Of a stretch of DNA of 64,000 bases, positions 56,293 through 64,000 are shown one piece after another. Within the stretch, counting starts at the first letter, position 1, and every line of letters begins with the position of its first letter. The notes beneath the pieces are model-generated. The model ran no database searches, was not told the origin of the DNA, and saw only the letters and a list, made by a program, of their open reading frames with translations. The stretch comes from Enhygromyxa salina. GTDB lineage: Bacteria > Myxococcota_A > Polyangia > Nannocystales > Nannocystaceae. The position numbers and the translations under genes are program-made. The stretch lies in contig NZ_PVNL01000074.1 in NCBI RefSeq assembly GCF_002994635.1, positions 124,001 to 188,000 of the forward strand, read 5' to 3'.

Positions 56293-57735
56293 TCAGCAGC
56301 TGCGCCGCTCGAGCGCCCACGCACGCTGCTCGAGCGCGAACCCGACCGCCTCGGTAAACCGCGCCCACGGGTTGGACGCCGCGGCCTGGCTGGCGGCGAG
56401 CCGACTGGCGAGCGCGGCGGCCAGCGGGTTGCCGCCGGCCTGCTCCGGGGCCGCGACGCGAACGGGCTGCGGCCTCGCGCCGCGCTCGGGCTCGTTGTAC
56501 ATGCGCAGCGAGGCGCAATTGAGATCCTCGTCAACGACCACGATCGCCCCACCATAGAGCGGCTCGGCGGTGATCTTGTCGACGACCCAGCCGCCCGTGT
56601 TGAACACGACGACCGGATGGGCGAACCCCCGCATCGCGCGGCGGCGCTCGAAGGGTTTGTGGGTATGACCAAACACCACGGTGAGGTGCTCGGGCACTCG
56701 ATCATGCCGCCGCTCGTGCCGGATCTGCCGATTTAGCGGACCAGTAATATAGTCGTCGAGGCCCTTGGCCGTGGCCTCGCTCAGCGGGTCCATGACGTGG
56801 CCGCGCTCGTGCGAGAACGCGGACTCGAACAGGGTCTTCACGAAGCTCTTGATCGCAAACTGCTCGAGCGCGTCGGGGAACATCGGGCGGCCCCAGTGCT
56901 TGACGACCCCCTTGGCCACCCGCTCGCTCAGCTTGTCAATGCCGCCGGGGCTCGCGGCCATCTCGTAGACTCGCTGCACGCCGTCACCCGCGGCGCCCGA
57001 CCGGCCCATGGTCGACCAGAAGAAGTCGACCCACGCGAAGTTCTCCTGTTGGATGTCCTCGATCGTGGCGGCGGCCGGCTGCTCGGGAAACAGGAAGGTC
57101 CGCAGCGCGCTCATGGCCATGTAGATCGGCTCGACGTAGTGACCGTGGGTGATCACGACCGTGCGCGTGCGGTCGGGCGTGACCAGGCCATAGTTGGGAT
57201 AGACCAGCTCGACGTCGAGGTCTGCCAGGCACGGGTGACGGCGGGCGAGCGACTCGAGCAGCACGGATCGCGGCCAGCCGATCCCATCGTCGACCGCGTA
57301 CAGGCGCGTGACCGACCAGGCGGGTCCGAGCGGCTGACCCACGGGCACGGTGCGCAGGAAGTCGACGTAGTATTGCTCGCGCGCGGCCTCCCACAGGTGG
57401 TGATCATGGTTGCCGGGCAGCAGCAGGACCTTGCGCGAGAACAGGTCTTGCTCACCGCCAGGAAACAGCGCGAGCAAGAACCGCTCGAAGCTCATCGCCG
57501 CCTCGTGGGTGTGGGCGAGCGCGAGCTCGAGCACGTCGCCGGCCAGCACCAACGTCGGCTTGTCGGGCTGCCCGGCCTGCGGCGCGAGCAGGTCGCGGAT
57601 GCACGCGATCAGGGTGTCGAGGACCGGGCTGAGCTCACCGTAGAGGGGCTGACCGTTGGCGTCGAGCTGCGTCAGCAAGCTCGTCTCGGCGCCGAGGTGG
57701 AGGTCGGACAGGCACAGGTGAGTGATCGTCGCCAC
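56293..57735 (-). CDS. Calcineurin-like metallophosphoesterase
   Basis: 480-aa dimetal phosphoesterase. All five metal-binding blocks are present: LCLSDLHLG, LAGDVLEL, LPGNHDHHLW, VVITHGHYV and VVFGHTHKPFE. No signal peptide or membrane segment, so cytosolic. The start chosen is GTG 57735 (VATITHLCLSDLHLG), with TACGCT ending 7 nt upstream; GTG 57741 and TTG 57759 are other in-frame options. A long insertion between GNHD and HGH (about residues 105-200) and a ~90-residue helical Ala-rich C-terminal tail are beyond the core. Substrate unknown: nucleotide, phosphoprotein or UDP-diacylglucosamine-like are all possible. Confidence 0.9.
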   Translation of the reverse strand: MATITHLCLSDLHLGAETSLLTQLDANGQPLYGELSPVLDTLIACIRDLLAPQAGQPDKPTLVLAGDVLELALAHTHEAAMSFERFLLALFPGGEQDLFSRKVLLLPGNHDHHLWEAAREQYYVDFLRTVPVGQPLGPAWSVTRLYAVDDGIGWPRSVLLESLARRHPCLADLDVELVYPNYGLVTPDRTRTVVITHGHYVEPIYMAMSALRTFLFPEQPAAATIEDIQQENFAWVDFFWSTMGRSGAAGDGVQRVYEMAASPGGIDKLSERVAKGVVKHWGRPMFPDALEQFAIKSFVKTLFESAFSHERGHVMDPLSEATAKGLDDYITGPLNRQIRHERRHDRVPEHLTVVFGHTHKPFERRRAMRGFAHPVVVFNTGGWVVDKITAEPLYGGAIVVVDEDLNCASLRMYNEPERGARPQPVRVAAPEQAGGNPLAAALASRLAASQAAASNPWARFTEAVGFALEQRAWALERRSC

Positions 57736-57742
57736 GACCACG

Positions 57743-57748
57743 AGCGTA
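57743..57748 (-). promoter_or_regulatory. -10-like TACGCT, leaderless arrangement
   Basis: On the minus strand TACGCT ends 7 nt before the GTG at 57735. Confidence 0.35.
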
Positions 57749-57784
57749 GCAACGGTCAACGAAATCCGACACGGCGAACGTCGC

Positions 57785-59332
57785 TCAGTCCGATGCGCGA
57801 CCCGGAGCGGATCCCGAGCTTGTGGTGCGAACGGCGTGGAGCGCCCGCCAGTCGTGGCGCTGCATCAGGGCGTCGCCGACCGCCATCCCAAATCGCAGGT
57901 AGCCCAGCCGCGTCATGTGCAGATAGTCGTTCTTGCCCAGCCCCGCCGCGACCCAGGCGAGCTTCGAGTTCTTGCCGCCAAACACCGCCAGCGTGTCCAA
58001 GAACGCGCAGCCATACTCGGGCGCGAGCCGCTGCTGAACCTCGCGGATCTTGCCCAGCCGCGGGCGCGGGCGCAGCTCGCCCTCGACGAGGTGGGGGTAG
58101 TCGCCGGGCCCGATCATGAGGCAGCCGGCGTCGGGCAAGGCCCGACGAAACCGCTCGAGCGAGGCGCGGTAGTGTTGCTCGTATTGAGCGATCGGCACGT
58201 CGACGTCGACGGACTCGTTGTTGCCGTACGCGAGCACGTAGAGCACCGGGTCGCGCTCGCGCAGGTGCGACGACCACAGCGGCTCGTCCCACTTGGCCTG
58301 ATCCTCGGACTTGGCCCCGTTGACGCCGAGCGTGTCGAGCACGACGCCCGGCGTCTCGGTCTCGGCGACGACCCCGAGCAGCCGGACCTTGCCGTCGCCG
58401 TGCAGCTGGATCCGCAGGGTGTGGGCGCTGCCGAGCTCGAGCTCGACCCGGCGATGACCCACGCCGACCGTGGGCGCGGCGGTGTGGATGTCGTCGAGGG
58501 TCTTGCCGTCGAGCAGCAGCGTGAATGAGCCGCCGCGTGGCTGCTCGAGGTAGTGCAGCTCATAGAACGCGAGCTTGGTCGCCGACGGCGAGCCCGGGGC
58601 CGGCTGGACCTGCGTCCACGCGCGGCTGGACTCGGCGCTCATCGCCTGGCCCATCAGGCCGAAGTAGTCGGTCGGCGCCCGGTCACCCAGACGAAAGCTG
58701 TTTTGCTTGGTCCAGTGCTTCGAGCTCTCGAACACGATCTCTTGGTGGCGAGACCACTTGTTGGGCGGCGCGGCGGCGACGATGCCGGGCCCGCCGTCGC
58801 CGAACCGGATTTGCAGGTACGCGCGCAGGTAGCCCGTCCACATGTCCGTGGCCACGCCCGAGGCCCCGTACACCGCCACCCGCACCGGACCCGCGCGCGC
58901 GCCCGCGTCGAGCTCGGCGAGCGCGGCCTCGAACCGAGCGAGGGGGTCGGCGTTTTGTGGCTCGAGCAGCGGGACGAAGAAGCCGGGGAGGCCGTCGGGC
59001 GGGTGCGGTTGGTTGGCGCCCGGCAGCGGGCCCGCAGGCAGCGGCGGGAGATCGGGCAGCAGCGGCTCGGCAGCACGGAGCAAGCGACGCTGGGCGAGAT
59101 CGCGGGCGGCCCGGATCTGATCGTCGAGCACCGCGTGCGCGGGCAGGGGCGGGAGCGCGGGCGCGGGTGGCTCGGCCGCGATTGGCTCTTCGGGCTCGCT
59201 GGGAGGCGCCTCGGACGGGCTGTTGGCCTGCTCTAGAATGTTCTCGGTCGCGCGACAACCACACGCGCTCGCGGTCAACGCGAAGACCGCTGCGAATCCA
59301 GCGACGAGACCCGAGCACCTGCTCATTCCCAT
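57785..59332 (-). CDS. SGNH/GDSL-hydrolase-like lipoprotein
   Basis: 515 aa. MGMSRCSGLVAGFAAVFALTASAC gives the lipoprotein signal (ATG 59332; 59326 also possible). Pro/Glu linker, then a domain shared with the two plus-strand neighbours: RVAVYGASGVATDMWTGYLR (block I, Ser in GAS), RFGDGGPGIV, YVLAYGNNESVDV (block III, GNNES instead of GGND) and KNDYLHMTRLGYLRFG (Asp/His, block V). The modified block III makes it the most divergent of the three. It is divergent from the next gene with a 99-bp shared promoter region, and likely acts on the same exported polysaccharide. Confidence 0.78.
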   Translation of the reverse strand: MGMSRCSGLVAGFAAVFALTASACGCRATENILEQANSPSEAPPSEPEEPIAAEPPAPALPPLPAHAVLDDQIRAARDLAQRRLLRAAEPLLPDLPPLPAGPLPGANQPHPPDGLPGFFVPLLEPQNADPLARFEAALAELDAGARAGPVRVAVYGASGVATDMWTGYLRAYLQIRFGDGGPGIVAAAPPNKWSRHQEIVFESSKHWTKQNSFRLGDRAPTDYFGLMGQAMSAESSRAWTQVQPAPGSPSATKLAFYELHYLEQPRGGSFTLLLDGKTLDDIHTAAPTVGVGHRRVELELGSAHTLRIQLHGDGKVRLLGVVAETETPGVVLDTLGVNGAKSEDQAKWDEPLWSSHLRERDPVLYVLAYGNNESVDVDVPIAQYEQHYRASLERFRRALPDAGCLMIGPGDYPHLVEGELRPRPRLGKIREVQQRLAPEYGCAFLDTLAVFGGKNSKLAWVAAGLGKNDYLHMTRLGYLRFGMAVGDALMQRHDWRALHAVRTTSSGSAPGRASD

Positions 59333-59431
59333 ATGAGATAGCACGCTGGCGCCGAGATCGACATTGACAGGAGATCGTAGCTGAGGGATCTCCACGGGGT
59401 CGTGTACCGACACTCATCACTGTGCGGCGGC

Positions 59432-60871
59432 ATGCGAGATTCTCACGCACGTCGTGCGAGGTCGGTGAGGGTCGTGTGCTCGCTGTTGGGTTTGAACCTG
59501 CTCGCGTGCTCGCCGTCGCCCTCGCGGGGGGCCGATCCGGCCAGCCAGGGGTTGGCGCCAGATCGTCAGGCAGATCGTCAGGCAGATCGTCAGGCCGTCG
59601 CCGACACGGCTGTGACCACCGCGCCCGAGCCCGCGCCCGAGGCGGTCGCGCCCGCCGAGCCACCCCCACCTAGCTACGAGCCGCGCGAACAGGACCTCGT
59701 CACCCCCCACCAGCCGCTCGAGAACCCCGAGGCGATCGCGGGCTTCCTCGACGCGCTCGCGGCGATCGATCAGGGCGAGCAGCGGGTGGTTCGTGTCATC
59801 CACATGGGCGCCTCCATGATCGGCTCCGACGATCTTCCCGCGGTCATGCGCGAGCGGTTCCAGACCCGGTTTGGCGACGGCGGGGCCGGCCTGGTGCTGA
59901 TGTCCCGCTACTCGGACAACTACATGCACCGGTGGGTCAAGCTCGAGGCCGAGGGCTGGCACCACTGCTACATCGCCTACAAGTGCCTGCCCGACGGTCA
60001 CTATGGACTCGGCGGGACCGCCTTTTGGGCCTCGCAGGGGGCGTCCACCACGGTCTCCACCCGCAAGAAGACGCTCGGCAGCGAGGCCGCGCGGATCGAG
60101 CTGTGGTACCTCGCGCGGCCGGGTGGGGGGCGCGTCGAGATCACGGTCGACGACGGCGAGCCGCAGCTCGTCGACACCCGGGCCGAGGTCATGGAGGACC
60201 GGTTCCACAGCATCGAGGTCGAGCGTGGGCCCCACCGGGTCAAGGTCCGGACGGCCGGTCACGGGACCTCGCGGCTCTACGGTGTGATGCTCGAGACCGA
60301 CGGCCCCGGCGTGGTCTGGGATCAGTTCAGCAAGCTCGGTGTGTTCACCAAGCGGGTGCTCGAGTGGGACGCCGAGCACCTCGCGGGGCAGATCCGGCAC
60401 CGCGATCCGGAGCTGATCGTGTTCACCTACGGCGGCAATGATCTGCGCCGCGTCGCCAACGGCAAGCTCGACCAGGCCCAGTATGTCAAGGAGTACGGCG
60501 CCGTCATCCAGCACGTGCGCCGGGGCAAGCCCGATGCCTCGTGCCTGATCACGGCGATCACGGATCGCGGCCGATCCCTGACCTTCGAGATCTTGCCCGA
60601 GCACGTCGAGGTCATCGTCGAGGGCCAGCGGCAGGTCGCGCTCGAGAACGGCTGCGCGTTCTTCAACACCTACGCCGCGATGGGCGGCGGCGGGAGCCTC
60701 AAGCGGTGGAAGCACGCCAGCCCGCCGCTGGCCGCGGAGGATCTCAAGCACCTCAACCACCGCGGCCGCGTGCGCGTGGGCGGGTGGCTGTACGACGCGC
60801 TGATCACCGCGTACGTGGAGCGGCGCACGCAGCTCGCGGCGGCCCCCAGCGAGCCCGGGAATCAACCCTAG
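59432..60871 (+). CDS. SGNH/GDSL-hydrolase-like lipoprotein
   Basis: 479 aa. ATG 59432 is preferred: MRDSHARRARSVRVVCSLLG plus LNLLAC gives a lipobox with a basic n-region. Linker includes three tandem 12-bp repeats (DRQADRQADRQA). The SGNH domain contains RVIHMGASMIGSDDLPAVMR (block I), RFGDGGAGLVLMS, IVFTYGGNDLRRV (block III) and EDLKHLNHRGRVRVGGW (Asp/His). The insert between blocks I and III is a beta-sandwich (GHYGLGGTAFWAS ... SRLYGVMLETDGPGVVWD) also found in the terminal gene. It precedes the MBOAT gene by 142 bp, same strand. Probable O-acetyl transferase or esterase of a surface glycan, by analogy with AlgX/AlgJ and PatB. Confidence 0.82.
   Translation: MRDSHARRARSVRVVCSLLGLNLLACSPSPSRGADPASQGLAPDRQADRQADRQAVADTAVTTAPEPAPEAVAPAEPPPPSYEPREQDLVTPHQPLENPEAIAGFLDALAAIDQGEQRVVRVIHMGASMIGSDDLPAVMRERFQTRFGDGGAGLVLMSRYSDNYMHRWVKLEAEGWHHCYIAYKCLPDGHYGLGGTAFWASQGASTTVSTRKKTLGSEAARIELWYLARPGGGRVEITVDDGEPQLVDTRAEVMEDRFHSIEVERGPHRVKVRTAGHGTSRLYGVMLETDGPGVVWDQFSKLGVFTKRVLEWDAEHLAGQIRHRDPELIVFTYGGNDLRRVANGKLDQAQYVKEYGAVIQHVRRGKPDASCLITAITDRGRSLTFEILPEHVEVIVEGQRQVALENGCAFFNTYAAMGGGGSLKRWKHASPPLAAEDLKHLNHRGRVRVGGWLYDALITAYVERRTQLAAAPSEPGNQP
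59559..59594 (+). repeat. 3 x 12-bp tandem repeat
   Basis: CAGATCGTCAGG repeated three times without mismatch, coding for RQAD units just after the lipobox of the SGNH lipoprotein. In-frame copy changes would only alter spacer length. Confidence 0.85.
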
Positions 60872-61013
60872 CGGCTCGTTCGTCGGGCTCCGGACGCTCG
60901 TTCCTGGACCCATGCGGGCTTCACACCCACCCGCCTCGCGGTGATCACCGGGGGGATCGACACGGGTTTGACGCGGCGCTAGGGTTCCACTCGGTCCGGC
61001 CCCCGCTGCGCGC

Positions 61014-62669
61014 ATGCTGTTCCCGACCTTCGACTTCCTGCTGTTCGTGATCCCGGCGCTGCTGGGGTTTTGGCTGCTGGCGGAGCGACCGATCGCGCGC
61101 ACGGCCTGGCTGCTGATCGCCAGCTACTTCTTCTACATGGCTGGTCCCAAGACCGAGCCACCGCCAGCGCCCGCGTACTTCGCTGGGCTGCTGTTGTTCT
61201 CGACCGTGCTCGACTTCGTGTGCGGCAAGCGGATCCACGAGCTCGCGCCCGACCTCGACAGTGACGATCAGGCCCGGGCTGCTCGGGCCAGGCGGCGGCG
61301 CAAGGGTTGGTTGTTGGCCAGCTTGGTCGGCAACCTCGGGCTGCTCGGCTACTTCAAGTACGTCAATTTTTTCCTGCAGGCGTTCGCCGACATGGCGGGG
61401 GTCGTCGACGTCGACATCACGCCCCTGCACCTCGACGTGATCTTGCCGCTGGGCATCAGCTTCTACACGTTCCAGAGCCTCAGCTACACGCTGGACGTCC
61501 ACGGCGGGCGGCTCGAGCCGGAGTCTTCGTTCCCCCGGTTTGCGCTGTTCGTGGTGTTCTTTCCGCAGCTGGTCGCCGGCCCGATCGTGCGCGCCGCGGA
61601 CCTGCTGCCGCAGCTGCGCGCGGGGCCGCGGTTCTCGGTCGCGCACATCGAGCAGGGCGCGTTTCGGATCTGCAAGGGCCTGGCGAAGAAGGTCGTGCTC
61701 GGCGACTGGATCGCCGTGCACCTGACCGACGCGATCTTCGACGCGCCAGGCGCCTACACCTCGGCCGAGCTGATGCTCGCGCTGTACGCCTACACCCTGC
61801 AGATCTACGCGGACTTCTCCGGCTACACGGACATCGCGATTGGCACCGGTCGGCTGCTGGGCTTCGAGCTGCCCGAGAACTTCGATCGGCCGTATCAGTC
61901 GCTGGACATCGCCGAGTACTGGCGCCGCTGGCACATGACGCTGTCGGGCTGGCTGCGCAACTACGTGTTCTTTCCGGTGATCATGCGGCTCGGCTCGCGC
62001 GGCGGCTACGTGGCGGTGTGGCTCACGATGTTCTTGGTCGGCATGTGGCACGGGGCCAGCTGGAACTTCGTGATCTACGCCAACCTCCACGCCGCGGCGG
62101 TGGTGTTCAACCGCTGGAACCGGACCCGCGAGCGCGACCAGCCGCGCTGGCGCCGATGGCTCACGCTGCAGTTCAGCGCGGTGGTGTTCGCGGTGATCAT
62201 GGCGGCGTTCATGCACTACGTGCTGGCGCTGCCGTGGGACCAGGCGGGGGTCGTTGGGGCGCTGATGGGGCTCGTGTTCGGGCTGATCTGCGCGCTGCCG
62301 CTGCCCGGCGAGGGCGGCAAGCTGATGACCGTCGTGCACGTGGTCTTGACCTTCCACCTGCTGGTGTTCTCACGCATTTTCTTCCGCGCGCAGGGGCTGG
62401 GCAATGCCCGTACGATCGTCGCTGGGTTGGCCGACTTCGATCTCAGCCACGGCATCCGTCCCGGCCTGGTCGGGCCGTGGGTCGGCGCCGCGCTGATCGG
62501 CGGGCTGGCGCTGCACTTCACGCCCAAGAAGTGGGTCGACGAGCACCTCCTGGGGGTGTTCCGCAAGACCCCGGGCTGGGTGCTCGGCGTCGTGTTCGTG
62601 GCCTTCGCCTACGGCCTGATGGAGCTGATGTCGGGCAGCCCGCGGGCGTTCATCTACTTCCAGTTCTGA
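61014..62669 (+). CDS. MBOAT family O-acyltransferase (AlgI-like)
   Basis: 551-aa integral membrane protein with about eleven hydrophobic segments. Landmarks: LPLGISFYTFQSLSYTLDVH, FPQLVAGPIVRAADLLPQLR, YADFSGYTDIAIGTGRLLGF, EYWRRWHMTLSGWLRNYVFF, and GMWHGASWNFVIYA holding the catalytic His. Ends FIYFQF like the 22-kb homologue, but the sequences differ widely, so they are not a recent duplication. It has an SGNH lipoprotein upstream and a membrane SGNH protein 15 bp downstream: an acyl-transport plus acyl-transfer module for an extracellular polysaccharide. Confidence 0.92.
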   Translation: MLFPTFDFLLFVIPALLGFWLLAERPIARTAWLLIASYFFYMAGPKTEPPPAPAYFAGLLLFSTVLDFVCGKRIHELAPDLDSDDQARAARARRRRKGWLLASLVGNLGLLGYFKYVNFFLQAFADMAGVVDVDITPLHLDVILPLGISFYTFQSLSYTLDVHGGRLEPESSFPRFALFVVFFPQLVAGPIVRAADLLPQLRAGPRFSVAHIEQGAFRICKGLAKKVVLGDWIAVHLTDAIFDAPGAYTSAELMLALYAYTLQIYADFSGYTDIAIGTGRLLGFELPENFDRPYQSLDIAEYWRRWHMTLSGWLRNYVFFPVIMRLGSRGGYVAVWLTMFLVGMWHGASWNFVIYANLHAAAVVFNRWNRTRERDQPRWRRWLTLQFSAVVFAVIMAAFMHYVLALPWDQAGVVGALMGLVFGLICALPLPGEGGKLMTVVHVVLTFHLLVFSRIFFRAQGLGNARTIVAGLADFDLSHGIRPGLVGPWVGAALIGGLALHFTPKKWVDEHLLGVFRKTPGWVLGVVFVAFAYGLMELMSGSPRAFIYFQF

Positions 62670-62684
62670 GCAGGTTGGGAGATC

Positions 62685-64000
62685 ATGACCACCACCACCA
62701 CGAGCACCGAGCCACCCGCCGACGAGGTCGTGACGACCTCGCTGCGTTGGTCCACGCTCGGGCGCGTGGGGCCGGCGCTGGTGGTGATCACCGCCGCTGT
62801 GATCGCGGTGTTCAGCGTGCCCGCGCTCGCGCCTTACCGGCCGTGGAAACCGGGCGACCCGGTGCCGTTTTGGAACTTGCTCGGCCGTCCGTTCGAGGGC
62901 GACGAGAGCCGCGACGCCGAGCAGCGCCATGAAGAGGCCGCCGAGTTCGCCCGCGAGGCGCTCGCCGAGGAGACCCCGGTCCCGGTCGCGCGGCCCAAGC
63001 CGGTCATCGTCGAGCCAGGCGACGGCGACGGCCCGCCGCCCTATGTCCGGCAGCCCGGCGACGACAAGCCCGCCAAGCAGCCGCTCGAGCTGTTCACCGG
63101 TCACGAGCTCGACCCGTTCTTCGCCCAGCTCGCGCGCTCGGACGCGTCGATCGACGGCGCGATCACCCACGTCGTGCACTGGGGTGACTCGGCGATCGGC
63201 CTCGACGGGATCACGGGCGCGATCCGGCAGCGCATGCAGGCCCGATTTGGCGACAGCGGCCACGGGTTTCACCTGATGGCGCCGCCCAACACCTCGTACC
63301 GCCACGACGCCGTCAAGTTCTCCCACAACGACGGCTGGGAGCAGTGCTTCATCATTCAGAACTGCAAGAAGGACGGCCGCTACGGGCTCGGCGGCGCCAC
63401 CTTCTGGTCGTACGGCGGGGCCGAGAGCGTGTTCGCGCCGCACCCCGAGCGCAGCGCGGGCGCGGTCACGGGCTTCGACGTCTGGTACCTGGCCCAGCCC
63501 CGCGGCGGCAACCTGTGGATGCGCGTCGACAAGGAGGACCCGGTCGTCGTCGACACCGAGTCCGAGCAGGTCGAGGATCGCTGGCATCACTTCGAGCTCG
63601 AGGACGGGCCCCACGAGCTGCGCGTGCGGGCCAACCCGGGCGGCCAGACCCGGGTCTACGGGGTCACGCTCGAGCGTGACGTGCCCGGCGTCACCTGGGA
63701 CGGCCTCGCGCTGGTCGGCGCGTTCACCCGGCGGCTGGGCAACTATGACGAGCAGCACCTGCGCGAGCAGCTCGAGCATCGCCAGGCCGACCTCGCGGTG
63801 TTCATGTTCGGCGGCAACGACATGATCCGCGAGTCGCTGACCCAGGATCAGTACGAGGGCGAGTACCGAGAGATCCTGCAGCTGGTCAAGCGGGCCAAGC
63901 CCGACATTGGCTGCCTGGTGATGGCGCCCCTCGATCATGGTGATCGCCAGGGGGTGCGGATTGTGTCGAAGCCGATCGTGCCGATGCTCGTGGACGCCCA
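62685..64000 (+). CDS. SGNH-hydrolase-like membrane protein, 3'-truncated by window
   Basis: At least 438 aa; continues beyond the window. ATG 62685 has TTGGGAG 5-11 nt upstream. A Thr-rich start, a transmembrane segment (VGPALVVITAAVIAVFSVPALA) near residues 30-52, then a Pro/Glu-rich periplasmic linker and the same SGNH domain as the two lipoproteins: HVVHWGDSAIGLDGITGAIR (GDS block I, the canonical form), RFGDSGHGFHLMAPPN, RYGLGGATFWSYGG, AVFMFGGNDMIRES (block III). The final Asp/His block lies outside. It follows the MBOAT stop by 15 bp and is therefore its direct operon partner. Of the three, it has the most canonical active site. Confidence 0.85.
   Translation, partial: MTTTTTSTEPPADEVVTTSLRWSTLGRVGPALVVITAAVIAVFSVPALAPYRPWKPGDPVPFWNLLGRPFEGDESRDAEQRHEEAAEFAREALAEETPVPVARPKPVIVEPGDGDGPPPYVRQPGDDKPAKQPLELFTGHELDPFFAQLARSDASIDGAITHVVHWGDSAIGLDGITGAIRQRMQARFGDSGHGFHLMAPPNTSYRHDAVKFSHNDGWEQCFIIQNCKKDGRYGLGGATFWSYGGAESVFAPHPERSAGAVTGFDVWYLAQPRGGNLWMRVDKEDPVVVDTESEQVEDRWHHFELEDGPHELRVRANPGGQTRVYGVTLERDVPGVTWDGLALVGAFTRRLGNYDEQHLREQLEHRQADLAVFMFGGNDMIRESLTQDQYEGEYREILQLVKRAKPDIGCLVMAPLDHGDRQGVRIVSKPIVPMLVDA

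Overview
The window is GC-rich throughout and most genes encode exported lipoproteins. Several carry long Gly-Asp linkers (GDGDGDPTGDGDGD-type) between the lipobox cysteine and the folded domain. Together with a MYXO-CTERM-like Cys/Arg sorting tail on a trypsin-like protease, non-RD Ser/Thr kinase sequence and many Cys-rich secreted proteins, this points to a myxobacterium of the Nannocystis/Plesiocystis/Enhygromyxa type (inference from style, not from a marker gene). No rRNA, tRNA or CRISPR array was recognised.

Layout. 1-3.3 kb: two tandem alpha-amylase-family (GH13) genes, the second a lipoprotein. 3.9-13.6 kb: a two-gene operon, overlapping by 4 bp, of a 1144-aa protein and a 2089-aa DEAH helicase with DUF1998-like zinc region. 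This matches the architecture of a type III Druantia anti-phage system, and an IS3-family transposase remnant lies directly downstream. 14-21 kb: a crotonase-family enzyme, a metzincin-type lipoprotein protease, a lipoprotein methyltransferase and a beta-propeller lipoprotein. 21.3-26.8 kb: an MBOAT O-acyltransferase with an SGNH partner, an inositol-monophosphatase-type enzyme, a cyclophilin and a sorted trypsin. 27-31.6 kb: a tight three-gene operon of a ThDP enzyme, a flavin-dependent tryptophan-halogenase homologue with its key residues intact, and a KAS III-like enzyme. It looks like a small natural-product cluster for a halogenated, acylated acyloin. A formyltransferase and a small protein converge on it.

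32.8-37.1 kb: lipoproteins, a membrane protein, a His/Lys-rich metal-binding-type lipoprotein and an oligopeptidase B with a lipobox. 37.6-45.6 kb: an RCC1-repeat lipoprotein followed by IgGFc-binding-like lipoproteins and several broken genes. 45.7-56.2 kb: two copies, in opposite orientation, of a cassette pairing a serine-hydrolase (beta-lactamase-fold) lipoprotein with a Cys-rich 171-aa lipoprotein. They flank a secreted protein, a Ser/Thr kinase and an ECF-type sigma factor. Both hydrolase genes are out of frame near the 5' end, one of them exactly at a tetranucleotide repeat. 56.3-64 kb: a metallophosphoesterase, then a second O-acylation locus with one MBOAT protein and three related SGNH-hydrolase-like proteins, the last running off the window.

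Regulation. About ten genes have a -10-like hexamer (TANNNT) ending only 6-8 nt before the start codon and lack a clear Shine-Dalgarno sequence, which suggests leaderless transcription. Others have ordinary GGAG-type sites. The concentration of frameshifts between 39 and 54 kb could be real decay or phase variation, but consensus sequencing error must be excluded first.
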